Of a stretch of DNA of 64,000 nucleotides, positions 24,535-31,960 are shown one piece after another. The DNA comes from RUG100 sp050953405 (GTDB taxonomy: Bacteria > Bacillota > Clostridia > Peptostreptococcales > Anaerovoracaceae), in contig JBMNMP010000001.1 of the NCBI GenBank assembly GCA_050953405.1, positions 682,001 to 746,000 on the forward strand, written 5' to 3'. The translations under genes were made by a program, and so were the position numbers. Positions within the stretch are counted from its first letter, which is position 1; each line of letters opens with the position of its first letter. Below the pieces are notes generated by a model. It worked only from the letters and a program-made list of their open reading frames with translations, did no database searches and had not been told where the DNA came from.

Positions 24535-24633
24535 CAGTTTGACGAGACCGCCTGGTCATACCTTTTGGACTATGTGACTGTGATGGCAGATGGCAGCCTA
24601 AAGTTTACATTCAAGGATGGGACTGTCATATAA
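24535..24633 (+). pseudogene. C-terminal remnant of a large serine recombinase
   Basis: The 32-codon open stretch reads QFDETAWSYLLDYVTV followed by MADGSLKFTFKDGTVI and a stop. That is the typical end of clostridial large serine recombinases (pattern F.E..W..L.D.VTV...G...F.FKDGTEI). It is cut on its 5' side by a TAG at 24526-24528. It suggests the islet was once carried by a recombinase-driven element. Confidence 0.6.
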
Positions 24634-24680
24634 ACATCTCATAAACGGAGAGATTTCATGGTATAATATTGAATCATCGA

Positions 24681-24703
24681 GAGACAGCAGTTCTTGCTGT
24701 CTC
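24681..24703 (+). other. stem-loop in the leader of the small gene at 24769
   Basis: GAGACAGCA, GTTCT loop, TGCTGTCTC, a perfect 9-bp stem after a TGGTATAAT extended -10 box at 24659-24667. No T run follows. Confidence 0.45.
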
Positions 24704-24768
24704 TAAAACTGTAGGGGACAGTGGAGCGGCTGTCGGTTCGACAAATGTGGATTTAACAAGGAGGCAAC

Positions 24769-24966
24769 ATGAGACATAAACTATATCTGGCAGCTATGGT
24801 TTTTATGCCCTTGTTCGTAGGCTCCGGAGCAACGCTTGAGACAATACGTTACTTTTCTGGATACGATATAGGCATGAATCATATAGCAGTTATTTTACTG
24901 GCAGTAGCCGGGATTGTAACAGGAATTGTAAATCTATGGTCATTGATCAAAAAGGTTGAAAATTAG
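24769..24966 (+). CDS. small two-helix membrane protein
   Basis: 65 residues, unrecognised. It has two hydrophobic stretches (about 5-24 and 37-58), a polar middle (LETIRYFSGYDIGMNH) and a basic tail (IKKVEN). AAGGAGGCAAC is an ideal ribosome site, and an extended -10 box lies about 100 bases upstream. It sits between the recombinase remnant and the comF fragment, inside the AT-rich islet. No similarity to toxins or holins could be established by eye. Confidence 0.6.
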   Translation: MRHKLYLAAMVFMPLFVGSGATLETIRYFSGYDIGMNHIAVILLAVAGIVTGIVNLWSLIKKVEN

Positions 24967-25074
24967 CTCTAAAAATCCCGGATTGGGAATCTAAATCGAT
25001 TGGATGGAATTCTTTATCTGCACCCGGTGCGAATCGTTAAGAGGGCAGATGGGTGCATCTTTAGATTGTATCAA

Positions 25075-25198
25075 AACCATACTCGTGAGAGATGACATCT
25101 ACACCACCGGGGCCACCCTGGATGCCTGCAGTATGGTGCTCAAAAATGCGGGAGCGGCAGCGGTCATCGTGCTCACATTGCAGCCGGCGGGGATGTGA
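25075..25198 (+). pseudogene. 3' fragment of a second comF copy
   Basis: Translates as KTILVRDDIYTTGATLDAC then SMVLKNAGAAAVIVLTLQ and a stop, matching the PRPP-loop end of ComF. At base level 25091-25129 agrees with 21489-21527 of intact comF at 36 of 39 positions, then similarity drops to protein level. No ComF N-terminus precedes it. Bases 24967-25074 show no gene. It marks the right edge of the islet. Confidence 0.75.
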
Positions 25199-25354
25199 AT
25201 ATATAGGTGGCTCCGGGCGCGATGCCGGCAGGCGGGTGAATTTTGACAAATTTTGTGTGATATTAAGAAAATTGTGGTAATATATATTATATGATAATAG
25301 CTTTCAATAATAACTCGGGGATAAGAACCGGAGAACGCAAGGAGGTATAATATT

Positions 25355-26026
25355 ATGGATGAAGCTAAGACTTTTGATAAAATGCCGCTGATAGGAGACA
25401 AGGCGCCCGCATTCAGGGCGATGACTTCAAAGGGAAAGATCAATTTCCCGGATGACTACAAGGGGAGCTGGGTCGTGCTCTTTTCGCACCCCGCCGACTT
25501 TACGCCGGTATGTACAACAGAGTTCATAGGTTTCTCCAAGCTAACCGATGAATTTGCAGAAGTGAACACAAAGCTTCTGGGACTCTCTATCGACTCGCTT
25601 GCATCACACCTGGCCTGGGAAAAGAGCATCGAGAACATCAGCTGGAATGGAGAAAAGCCTGTAAAGGTGACCTTCCCGATTATAGCTGATGTCAGCATGA
25701 AGGTTGCCAACATGTATGGTATGCTGCAGACAGTTGCCAGCACACAGACGGTCAGGGCCGTGTTCATCATCGACCCCAACAGCGAGATCAGGGCGATACT
25801 GTATTATCCGATGTCCACAGGACGTAACCTGAAGGAGATACTGCGTATGATCAAAGCGCTGCAGCTCCACGACAAGGAAGGCGTTTCCACACCTGCCGAC
25901 TGGCAGCCGGGTGATGACGCTCTGCTGGGCGCACCGCTGACACTCGATGAAGCAGAGGAGCGCATGGAGGACAAGTCAGGAGAGATCGAACCGCTGGAAT
26001 GGTATCTCACCTTGAAGAAACTGTAA
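25355..26026 (+). CDS. peroxiredoxin (Prx6/AhpC-type)
   Basis: Thiol peroxidase of 223 residues that reduces H2O2 and organic peroxides in the cytoplasm. The peroxidatic motif PADFTPVCTTEF is near residue 47-58 and the conserved Arg region TVRAVFIIDP near 130. The long C-terminal arm (about 160-223) is that of the Prx6 group. No CP-type resolving cysteine is obvious, so it may work as a 1-Cys enzyme. GGAGG precedes the ATG. A 15-bp palindrome TATTAT-ATG-ATAATA (25285-25299) lies upstream. Its reductant could be the thioredoxin system whose reductase lies at 36743. Confidence 0.9.
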   Translation: MDEAKTFDKMPLIGDKAPAFRAMTSKGKINFPDDYKGSWVVLFSHPADFTPVCTTEFIGFSKLTDEFAEVNTKLLGLSIDSLASHLAWEKSIENISWNGEKPVKVTFPIIADVSMKVANMYGMLQTVASTQTVRAVFIIDPNSEIRAILYYPMSTGRNLKEILRMIKALQLHDKEGVSTPADWQPGDDALLGAPLTLDEAEERMEDKSGEIEPLEWYLTLKKL

Positions 26027-26050
26027 GCTGCAGCCGGAATCTGAAATCAC

Positions 26051-26082
26051 GAGCTGCCGCCTTAGGGCGGCAGCTCTTTTTT
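26051..26082 (+). terminator. terminator of the peroxiredoxin gene
   Basis: GAGCTGCCGCC (26051-26061) pairs perfectly with GGCGGCAGCTC (26066-26076), then six T. Confidence 0.9.
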
Positions 26083-26112
26083 CATTTTTGCGGTTGACGG
26101 CGGGGGACTTTG

Positions 26113-26118
26113 TTGACA
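26113..26118 (+). promoter_or_regulatory. -35 box of the raiA RNA promoter
   Basis: Perfect TTGACA, 36-41 bases before the proposed RNA 5' end. The -10 box is poor (GATTTT at 26137-26142, 18-base spacer). Confidence 0.4.
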
Positions 26119-26153
26119 TAATTAGATGGAAATAGCGATTTTATGCATATAAC

Positions 26154-26320
26154 AGCCGGTTGGGTCTGTGGTTGCAAGGCCAGGCCAGCTGCGGGCGAAA
26201 GGTCCCACGTAAGCTGCATGCAGAAAGCGGCAGTGATCATGGCGCAGTTTAGAAGTAAGTCCTCCGGAAAATCCGGGTCCAGGCAGGTGTGGGGGCAAAG
26301 ACCAGGTCAGCCAATCGGTT
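26154..26320 (+). ncRNA. probable raiA-motif structured RNA
   Basis: A non-coding, GC-rich 167-base segment sits between a peroxiredoxin terminator and hpf (=raiA), the location that defines the raiA RNA class of Firmicutes. The ends pair: AGCCGGTTGG (26154-26163) with CCAATCGGTT (26311-26320), ten pairs including two G-U; GTCT (26164-26167) then pairs with AGAC (26299-26302). An inner hairpin CCGGA-AAA-TCCGG is visible near 26264-26280, and a GGGCGAAAGGTCCC element near 26196-26210. A covariance search against the raiA family would settle it. Function in the cell is unknown to me beyond reported links to sporulation and aggregation in Clostridium. Confidence 0.65.
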
Positions 26321-26321
26321 G

Positions 26322-26350
26322 TTGTATTATAACTCGGTTATTGGTATAAT
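26322..26350 (+). promoter_or_regulatory. promoter of hpf
   Basis: TTGTAT (26322-26327), 17 bases including TGG, perfect TATAAT (26345-26350). It begins right after the last base pair of the upstream RNA, so hpf can be transcribed independently. Confidence 0.65.
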
Positions 26351-26384
26351 TAGTATATATCTAGATGTAAAGGAGGTCGCTATT

Positions 26385-26909
26385 ATGAAGGTGATTATTA
26401 CGACAAAAAATGTTAATGCTAGTGACTACTTGAAAGACACCATAGAAAAGAAATTGGGGAAATTATCTAAATACTTTTCAGATGATATAGGTGTGAATGT
26501 AATGCTGTCAGAGGAACGAAACCTGAAGAAGATCGAGGCCACTATCAAGGTGCGCAATCTTATCTTCAGAGCCGAGGACAAGGCTGATGAGTTCTATGAC
26601 GGCATTGATAATATTGTGGACAAATTATCGAGCCAGATGTCCCGATTCAAGAGCAAACTGCAGAAAAAGCACAAGGGGCAGAAGGAATTCCTCTTCAATG
26701 AATGGCCGGAACCGGAGAAGAACGAAGAGCTGAACATTATCAAGACTAAAAAGTTCGAACTGGAACCGATGACTGTAGACGAAGCTGTCATGCAGATGGA
26801 GATGCTGGAACACAACTTCTTCGTGTTCCTGAACATGGAGACCGACAGTGTCAACGTGGTTTACAGAAGAAAGGATGACGACTACGGACTGCTGGAAACG
26901 ACTTATTGA
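26385..26909 (+). CDS. hpf: ribosome hibernation promoting factor, long form
   Basis: Cytoplasmic protein of 174 residues that pairs 70S ribosomes into inactive 100S dimers in slow growth. The N-terminal S30AE domain (about 1-100) begins MKVIITTKNVNASDYLKDTIEKKLGKL. A linker (LNIIKTKKFELEPMT) leads to the C-terminal dimerisation domain with MTVDEAVMQMEMLEHNFFVFLNMETD and VVYRRKDDDYGLL. This is the long Firmicutes type. AAGGAGGTCGC precedes the ATG at 26385. In many relatives hpf follows comF; here an islet and a peroxiredoxin gene come between. Two copies of a 13-base unit AAAAyGACATACT follow the stop (26912-26937). Confidence 0.93.
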   Translation: MKVIITTKNVNASDYLKDTIEKKLGKLSKYFSDDIGVNVMLSEERNLKKIEATIKVRNLIFRAEDKADEFYDGIDNIVDKLSSQMSRFKSKLQKKHKGQKEFLFNEWPEPEKNEELNIIKTKKFELEPMTVDEAVMQMEMLEHNFFVFLNMETDSVNVVYRRKDDDYGLLETTY

Positions 26910-26911
26910 GT

Positions 26912-26937
26912 AAAATGACATACTAAAACGACATACT
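26912..26937 (+). repeat. 13-base tandem duplication
   Basis: AAAATGACATACT followed by AAAACGACATACT between hpf and cdaA: two units with one difference. Confidence 0.7.
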
Positions 26938-26948
26938 AAGGGAGAAGT

Positions 26949-27788
26949 ATGAACGATTTTTTTGCTAACCTGATGTCCGGGATACGGGTGACTGATATCC
27001 TGGACATCGCTATTGTAGCCTTCGCGGTCTACAAGATTTTGGGATTCATAAAGCAGACCAGAGCAGAGCAGCTGGTAAAGGGTCTGCTCCTTTTGTTATT
27101 AGCGATGGTCATCTCCGGGCTGTTGCATTTTTATACAGTCAACTGGATCATCAGATCGACACTGGCCGTGGGCGTCATTGCAGTAGTAATACTCTTCCAG
27201 CCGGAGCTGCGAAGGGGACTCGAGCGGATCGGCCGCAGCAAGATACTGCGTGGAAACATAGGACCGGTCGACAAGGAAAAGGCAAAATTCATCGTATCAC
27301 AGTTCGTTAAAGCAATAGAAGAAGCGGCAGAGACGAGGACCGGTATTCTGCTGGTAGTTGAACGTGAAATATCGCTGGAGGACATATGCGAGTCCGGCAC
27401 AGTGATCAACGCGGAGATTTCCAGCGAAATGATCGGGACTATTTTTTATGAAGGAACACCGCTTCATGACGGCGCGGTGATAGTGCGGGGAAACCGGCTC
27501 TACTGCGCTGGGTGCGTACTGCCCCTGACCGAGAACAAGACATTGCCCTCGGAGCTGGGGACAAGGCACCGGGCGGGCATCGGCATCACTGAAAAGTCGG
27601 ATGCGATCGCCATAATAGTATCCGAGGAAACAGGGATCATATCCATGGCCAGGGACGGCCTGCTGGAAAGGTATCTGGAGATAAAGAACGTGGAAAAAAC
27701 TCTTCTGGATATATATCTGAAGAACGACACCACTACAGTATTCCAGGATATGAAAAACGCTTTCGACAAGGCAAGGGGGGACGATTAG
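26949..27788 (+). CDS. cdaA: diadenylate cyclase CdaA
   Basis: Makes the second messenger c-di-AMP from two ATP at the membrane. It has 279 residues: three helices in the first 85, then the DAC domain with LHDGAVIV and the catalytic GTRHRAGIG motif (DGA and RHR signatures). A C-terminal helical tail follows. GGGAGAAGT precedes the ATG. It is followed at one base by cdaR, then glmM and glmS, the conserved order in Gram-positive bacteria where CdaR and GlmM tune the cyclase and c-di-AMP controls K+ and osmolyte uptake. Confidence 0.95.
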   Translation: MNDFFANLMSGIRVTDILDIAIVAFAVYKILGFIKQTRAEQLVKGLLLLLLAMVISGLLHFYTVNWIIRSTLAVGVIAVVILFQPELRRGLERIGRSKILRGNIGPVDKEKAKFIVSQFVKAIEEAAETRTGILLVVEREISLEDICESGTVINAEISSEMIGTIFYEGTPLHDGAVIVRGNRLYCAGCVLPLTENKTLPSELGTRHRAGIGITEKSDAIAIIVSEETGIISMARDGLLERYLEIKNVEKTLLDIYLKNDTTTVFQDMKNAFDKARGDD

Positions 27789-27789
27789 A

Positions 27790-28719
27790 TTGTTCAAAAG
27801 CAAAAAAGCGAACATTGTCTTATCTATCCTCATAGCCGTTGCGCTCTGGGCTTATGTTGTAGGCGTTGTTGATCCGGAGACCAACAAGACGGTGCGTGAT
27901 GTCAGCGTGGAATTCGTCAACACTGATGCTCTTGCTGAGAGCGGTCTGGCGCTGGCGGATCCGTGCAAGAAGACGGTCAACATCCGGCTGGTCGGCGACA
28001 GGTCCGACATCATAAAGCTGGACGAGAGCAAGGTCAGAGCCATAGCCGATGTTTCCGAGTGTGAGAAAGGCAGCAACAGCGTGACCATCAATGCGCGGGT
28101 ACCGGGATCGGTCAGTGATGATCAGATCATACCCGGCAGCGTCAGGATCATGGTCACCAGGCTGGAAAACGCCAGGAAGCCGGTCGAGGCTAAAATAGAG
28201 GGAGTTAAAGAAGGAAAAAAAGCGGGGAATATCACGGTATCCCCCAGCATAATAAATGTGGCAGGCAGCAAATCACAGATCGCCAAGGTGGATCGCATCG
28301 AAGCGACACTGGATGCGGACACCGGCGAAGGTACACAGCTTTCGGAGGCAGTCAATGCTGTACCGGTGGACAAAAAAGGCAATCGTGTGCCCTATGTCAG
28401 TGCGGTCGACAGCAAAGTCCGCGTAAATGCCACTATATACGATGCCAAGATATTTGAATACAGCAGCAGCGATATCGCTGTGCGCGGTCTCCGCGACGGC
28501 TTCAAAGCCAGGATAGGAGACGGCAGCGTGAAGGCTTCTGTGCTGGGCTCCAAAGATCTGCTGAAAGGTATGGTCAAGGGTGACCTGACCTTATATGTGG
28601 ATCTCTCAGGCCTCGCCGAGGGGACCCATGAAGTCATGCTGCAGCCATCGTATGATTACAGCATCGCCGGGGTGGTTTTCAGTCCGGCAACAGTCAAAGT
28701 GGAAATTAACAAGGAATAA
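27790..28719 (+). CDS. cdaR: CdaR, YbbR-domain regulator of CdaA
   Basis: Membrane-anchored extracytoplasmic protein of 309 residues. One N-terminal helix (about 8-27, NIVLSILIAVALWAYVVGVV) is followed by three to four YbbR repeats of beta strands, each with V-x-V-x-x-xG patterns (VNIRLVGDRSDI; VEAKIEGVKEGKKAG; VNATIYDAK). Start is TTG at 27790 with GGGGGG 12 bases upstream; it begins one base after cdaA stops. CdaR binds and modulates CdaA in Bacillus and Listeria. Confidence 0.9.
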   Translation: MFKSKKANIVLSILIAVALWAYVVGVVDPETNKTVRDVSVEFVNTDALAESGLALADPCKKTVNIRLVGDRSDIIKLDESKVRAIADVSECEKGSNSVTINARVPGSVSDDQIIPGSVRIMVTRLENARKPVEAKIEGVKEGKKAGNITVSPSIINVAGSKSQIAKVDRIEATLDADTGEGTQLSEAVNAVPVDKKGNRVPYVSAVDSKVRVNATIYDAKIFEYSSSDIAVRGLRDGFKARIGDGSVKASVLGSKDLLKGMVKGDLTLYVDLSGLAEGTHEVMLQPSYDYSIAGVVFSPATVKVEINKE

Positions 28720-28739
28720 GGGAACTAAGAGGAAATACT

Positions 28740-30092
28740 ATGAGTAGATTATTTGGAACAGACGGAGTCAGGGGAGTGGCTAATTCAGAACTGACTCCGG
28801 AGCTGGCTTTCAACCTGGGAAAGGCGGGGGCTCATGTACTGAGCAAATCGAGCAGCAAGCCGATCATCATAACCGGCGCGGACACCCGCATATCCGGGGA
28901 TATGCTTGAGAATGCAATCAGTTCCGGGATCCTGGCGGTCGGCGGCAACGTCATCAAGGCGGGAGTACTGCCGACACCGGCCATAGCTTACCTGGTGAAA
29001 TATTATCACGCCGATGCAGGCGTGATGATCTCCGCTTCTCACAATCCTTTTGAATATAACGGCATCAAGTTCTTCAACGGAAAGGGCTTCAAGCTGGACG
29101 ATGAACTCGAGGACGAGATCGAAGATATAATCATGAGGGATATCGAAGTCAACAGGTACATTCACGGCGATAAGCTGGGCAGATGTCTGGAAGCGGAAGA
29201 CTCTGCGGCTGATCTTTATGTAAAGTTTCTGCTGAGTACGGCAGAGGGACTGGATCTGAGCGGAAAGAAAATCGTGCTCGACTGCGCAAACGGAGCTTCA
29301 TATAAGGTGGCCGAGAGGGTCTACAAAACACTGGGAGCCGACGTGGTCATGATAGGCAACAAGCCGAATGGCCTGAACATCAACGAGGCGTGCGGTTCTA
29401 CGCATCCGGAACACCTGCAGCAAAAGGTGGTCAGTGAAGGCGCCTTCATGGGCATGGCTTTCGACGGTGATGCCGACAGGCTGATCGCTGTCGATGAAAA
29501 GGGGCAGCTGATAGACGGTGACAAACTGATATGCATCTGCGCCAAGAGGTTGAAGGAAGAAGGGCGTCTCGTGGACGACAAAGTCACGGCGACCGTGATG
29601 AGCAACATCGGATTCCACAAGTACATCGAATCGATAGGATGCAAGGTGGATGTGACTTCGGTGGGCGACCGCTATGTGCTCGAGAGCATGCTGCGCACGG
29701 GATGCGTGATCGGCGGCGAACAGTCAGGCCACATCATATTCCTGGAGCACACCACTACCGGGGATGGCATACTTTCGTCGCTGCAGGTGATCAAATCGGT
29801 ACTCGACAGCGGCAGGATGCCTTCTGAGCTGGCCGGTGAGATCGAGATCTTCCCGCAGGTTTTAAAGAACGCCCGCGTGAAGAACGAGAACAAATTAAAA
29901 TACAAAGACGATGAAGAAGTGCAGGACGCGATACAGAAAGTGGAGAAGACCATGGAGGGCGACGGCCGCGTGCTCATCAGACCTTCGGGCACGGAACCGC
30001 TGGTACGCGTCATGATAGAGGGAACCAATACGGAACAGATAACTGAGCTGGCAGAGGGCATGGCAAAAATGCTGACCAGAAAATTCGGGTAG
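28740..30092 (+). CDS. glmM: phosphoglucosamine mutase
   Basis: Converts glucosamine 6-phosphate to glucosamine 1-phosphate for UDP-GlcNAc and wall synthesis, cytoplasmic. It has 450 residues. The N-terminus MSRLFGTDGVRGVAN is diagnostic. The phosphoserine loop ISASHNPFEYNGIKFF places the active serine at residue 100. The metal loop FDGDADRLIAVDE, the sugar loop GEQSGHIIF and the phosphate loop RPSGTEPLVRVMIEG follow in order. It precedes glmS by 18 bases. Confidence 0.96.
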   Translation: MSRLFGTDGVRGVANSELTPELAFNLGKAGAHVLSKSSSKPIIITGADTRISGDMLENAISSGILAVGGNVIKAGVLPTPAIAYLVKYYHADAGVMISASHNPFEYNGIKFFNGKGFKLDDELEDEIEDIIMRDIEVNRYIHGDKLGRCLEAEDSAADLYVKFLLSTAEGLDLSGKKIVLDCANGASYKVAERVYKTLGADVVMIGNKPNGLNINEACGSTHPEHLQQKVVSEGAFMGMAFDGDADRLIAVDEKGQLIDGDKLICICAKRLKEEGRLVDDKVTATVMSNIGFHKYIESIGCKVDVTSVGDRYVLESMLRTGCVIGGEQSGHIIFLEHTTTGDGILSSLQVIKSVLDSGRMPSELAGEIEIFPQVLKNARVKNENKLKYKDDEEVQDAIQKVEKTMEGDGRVLIRPSGTEPLVRVMIEGTNTEQITELAEGMAKMLTRKFG

Positions 30093-30110
30093 AAAGGATG
30101 GAGAAAAACT

Positions 30111-31940
30111 ATGTGCGGCATAGTAGGATATATAGGAGAAAACAACGCAAAGGAAGTAATTATTGACGGACTGAAGAGGCTGGAGTACCGCGGATACGAT
30201 TCGGCGGGCATCGCTCTTTACAGAAACGGAAAGATCGAGATCAGAAAACACGTCGGCGAGATCAAGAATCTGGAGAAGATCATAGGTGATCCGGAATTCG
30301 AATCGAATGTGGGCATCGGGCACACACGCTGGGCTACCCACGGGGTGCCTTCTGATGTCAACGCTCATCCGCACAGCAACGAAGACAACACGGTTGCTGT
30401 GGTACACAACGGCATCATTGAGAATTTTGCGGAACTGCGCGAAGCCCTGATCAGGGATTACGGCGTGCACTTCAAGTCGGATACGGATACCGAAGTGATA
30501 GCACACCTGATAGGCATCTACTACGACGGCGACCTGCATGAAGCGGTCAACAAGGCCGTAGAGAAGATGAGGGGTGCTTATGCTATCGCGGTCATCGATG
30601 CACACGAGCCGGACAAGATCGTGGCCGTGAGAAAGGACGCTCCGCTGGTAGCCGGCATCGGCAAAGGATGCAATTTCATAGCATCCGATATACCGGCGCT
30701 GCTCAAATATGTGCGCGAGATCTACCTGATCGAGAACAACGAAACACTGGTGATCACCAAGGATGATATCAAGATATACGGGGCTGACGGCAAGCAGGTA
30801 AAGCGCGACGTCTATCACGTGACCTGGGACGCTGATGCGGCGGAAAAGGGCGGCTACGAGCACTTCATGCTCAAGGAGATACACGAGCAGCCCAAGGGCC
30901 TCGCGGAGACCCTGACCCGCAGACTCAACAGCGACGGTTCCATCAAGTTTGACGGCATCAGGATGACCAAAAAAGATATCGAGGGATTCAACAAGGTCTG
31001 CATCATCGCATGCGGCACCGCTTATCATGCGGGACTGGTCGGCAAGAGCGTCATCGAAAAGATGGTGCGCATACCGGTGGAGACCGATGTCGCCAGCGAG
31101 TTCCGTTATCGCGATCCGTTCGTGGACGAGCACACGCTGTTCATCGCCATCAGCCAGTCGGGTGAAACGCTGGACACCCTGGAAGCTCTGCGCGAAGCAA
31201 AGAGAAAGGGTGCCCGGATCTTGTCGGTGGTCAACGTAGTCGGCAGTTCTGTCGCCAGAGAGTCCGACGATGTTTTCTATACCTGGGCCGGACCTGAGAT
31301 CGCGGTCGCTTCCACGAAAGCTTATACGACGCAGCTGATGTGCATGTACCTCATCGCTCTCTACATGGGGATCACCAAGGGCACCGTCGACGAAGATTAT
31401 GCGAACAGGGTCATCGGCGAACTGAAGCAGCTGCCGGGGAAGCTGGAAAAGCTGCTTGAAAAGGAAGACGAGATCGCCGCCCTGGCGAAGAAGTTCTTCA
31501 ACAAGAACGAAATGTTCTTCATCGGCAGAGGTCTCGACGCCGGAGTGGCCAACGAGGGTTCCCTCAAGCTGAAGGAGATCTCATATATTAATTCGTTCGC
31601 TATCGCGGCGGGCGAACTGAAACACGGCACCATCGCCCTGATGGAAGAGGGCACGGTTGTCTTCGCGCTGGCGACTCAGGATTCGCTGTTTGAAAAGATG
31701 CTTTCCAACATCGTGGAAGTCAAGACGCGCGGAGCCCATGTCATTGCTATCGCCAAGGAGGGGAACACGGAGATCGAAAAGCAGGCGGACGAGGTGATCT
31801 ACATACCCGAATGCATGGATGAGCTGACGCCGATACTGGCGATCGTGCCCCTGCAGCTGTTCGCTTACTATGTCGCCAAGTACAGGGGATGCAACATCGA
31901 CAAGCCGAAGAATCTGGCCAAGTCGGTGACCGTAGAATAA
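30111..31940 (+). CDS. glmS: glutamine-fructose-6-phosphate aminotransferase
   Basis: Makes glucosamine 6-phosphate from fructose 6-phosphate and glutamine, cytoplasmic. It has 609 residues. After Met1 the catalytic Cys2 begins CGIVGYIG (class II glutamine amidotransferase). Two SIS domains follow (ACGTAYHAGLVGKSVIE; ISQSGETLDTLEALREAK; VASTKAYTTQ; GRGLDAGVANEGSLKLKE), ending KNLAKSVTVE as in the family. No glmS ribozyme is visible in the 18-base gap after glmM, so the usual GlcN6P ribozyme control is absent here. Product feeds the adjacent GlmM. Confidence 0.96.
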   Translation: MCGIVGYIGENNAKEVIIDGLKRLEYRGYDSAGIALYRNGKIEIRKHVGEIKNLEKIIGDPEFESNVGIGHTRWATHGVPSDVNAHPHSNEDNTVAVVHNGIIENFAELREALIRDYGVHFKSDTDTEVIAHLIGIYYDGDLHEAVNKAVEKMRGAYAIAVIDAHEPDKIVAVRKDAPLVAGIGKGCNFIASDIPALLKYVREIYLIENNETLVITKDDIKIYGADGKQVKRDVYHVTWDADAAEKGGYEHFMLKEIHEQPKGLAETLTRRLNSDGSIKFDGIRMTKKDIEGFNKVCIIACGTAYHAGLVGKSVIEKMVRIPVETDVASEFRYRDPFVDEHTLFIAISQSGETLDTLEALREAKRKGARILSVVNVVGSSVARESDDVFYTWAGPEIAVASTKAYTTQLMCMYLIALYMGITKGTVDEDYANRVIGELKQLPGKLEKLLEKEDEIAALAKKFFNKNEMFFIGRGLDAGVANEGSLKLKEISYINSFAIAAGELKHGTIALMEEGTVVFALATQDSLFEKMLSNIVEVKTRGAHVIAIAKEGNTEIEKQADEVIYIPECMDELTPILAIVPLQLFAYYVAKYRGCNIDKPKNLAKSVTVE

Positions 31941-31960
31941 AAGGAACAGGAGTGTCTTTT

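Noticed and set aside
25004..25198. 64-residue small protein
   Set aside because: Its second half is the comF 3' fragment and the first half has no protein-like pattern; a real gene is unlikely.
25285..25299. TATTAT-ATG-ATAATA palindrome as a PerR box before the peroxiredoxin gene
   Set aside because: Spacing and bases do not match the TTATAAT-N-ATTATAA consensus; kept only as a remark in the gene entry.
30093..30110. glmS ribozyme
   Set aside because: Only 18 bases separate glmM and glmS, too short for the ribozyme.
29895..31133. 412-codon minus-strand frame over glmM/glmS
   Set aside because: Shadow frame; glmM and glmS are complete and conserved.
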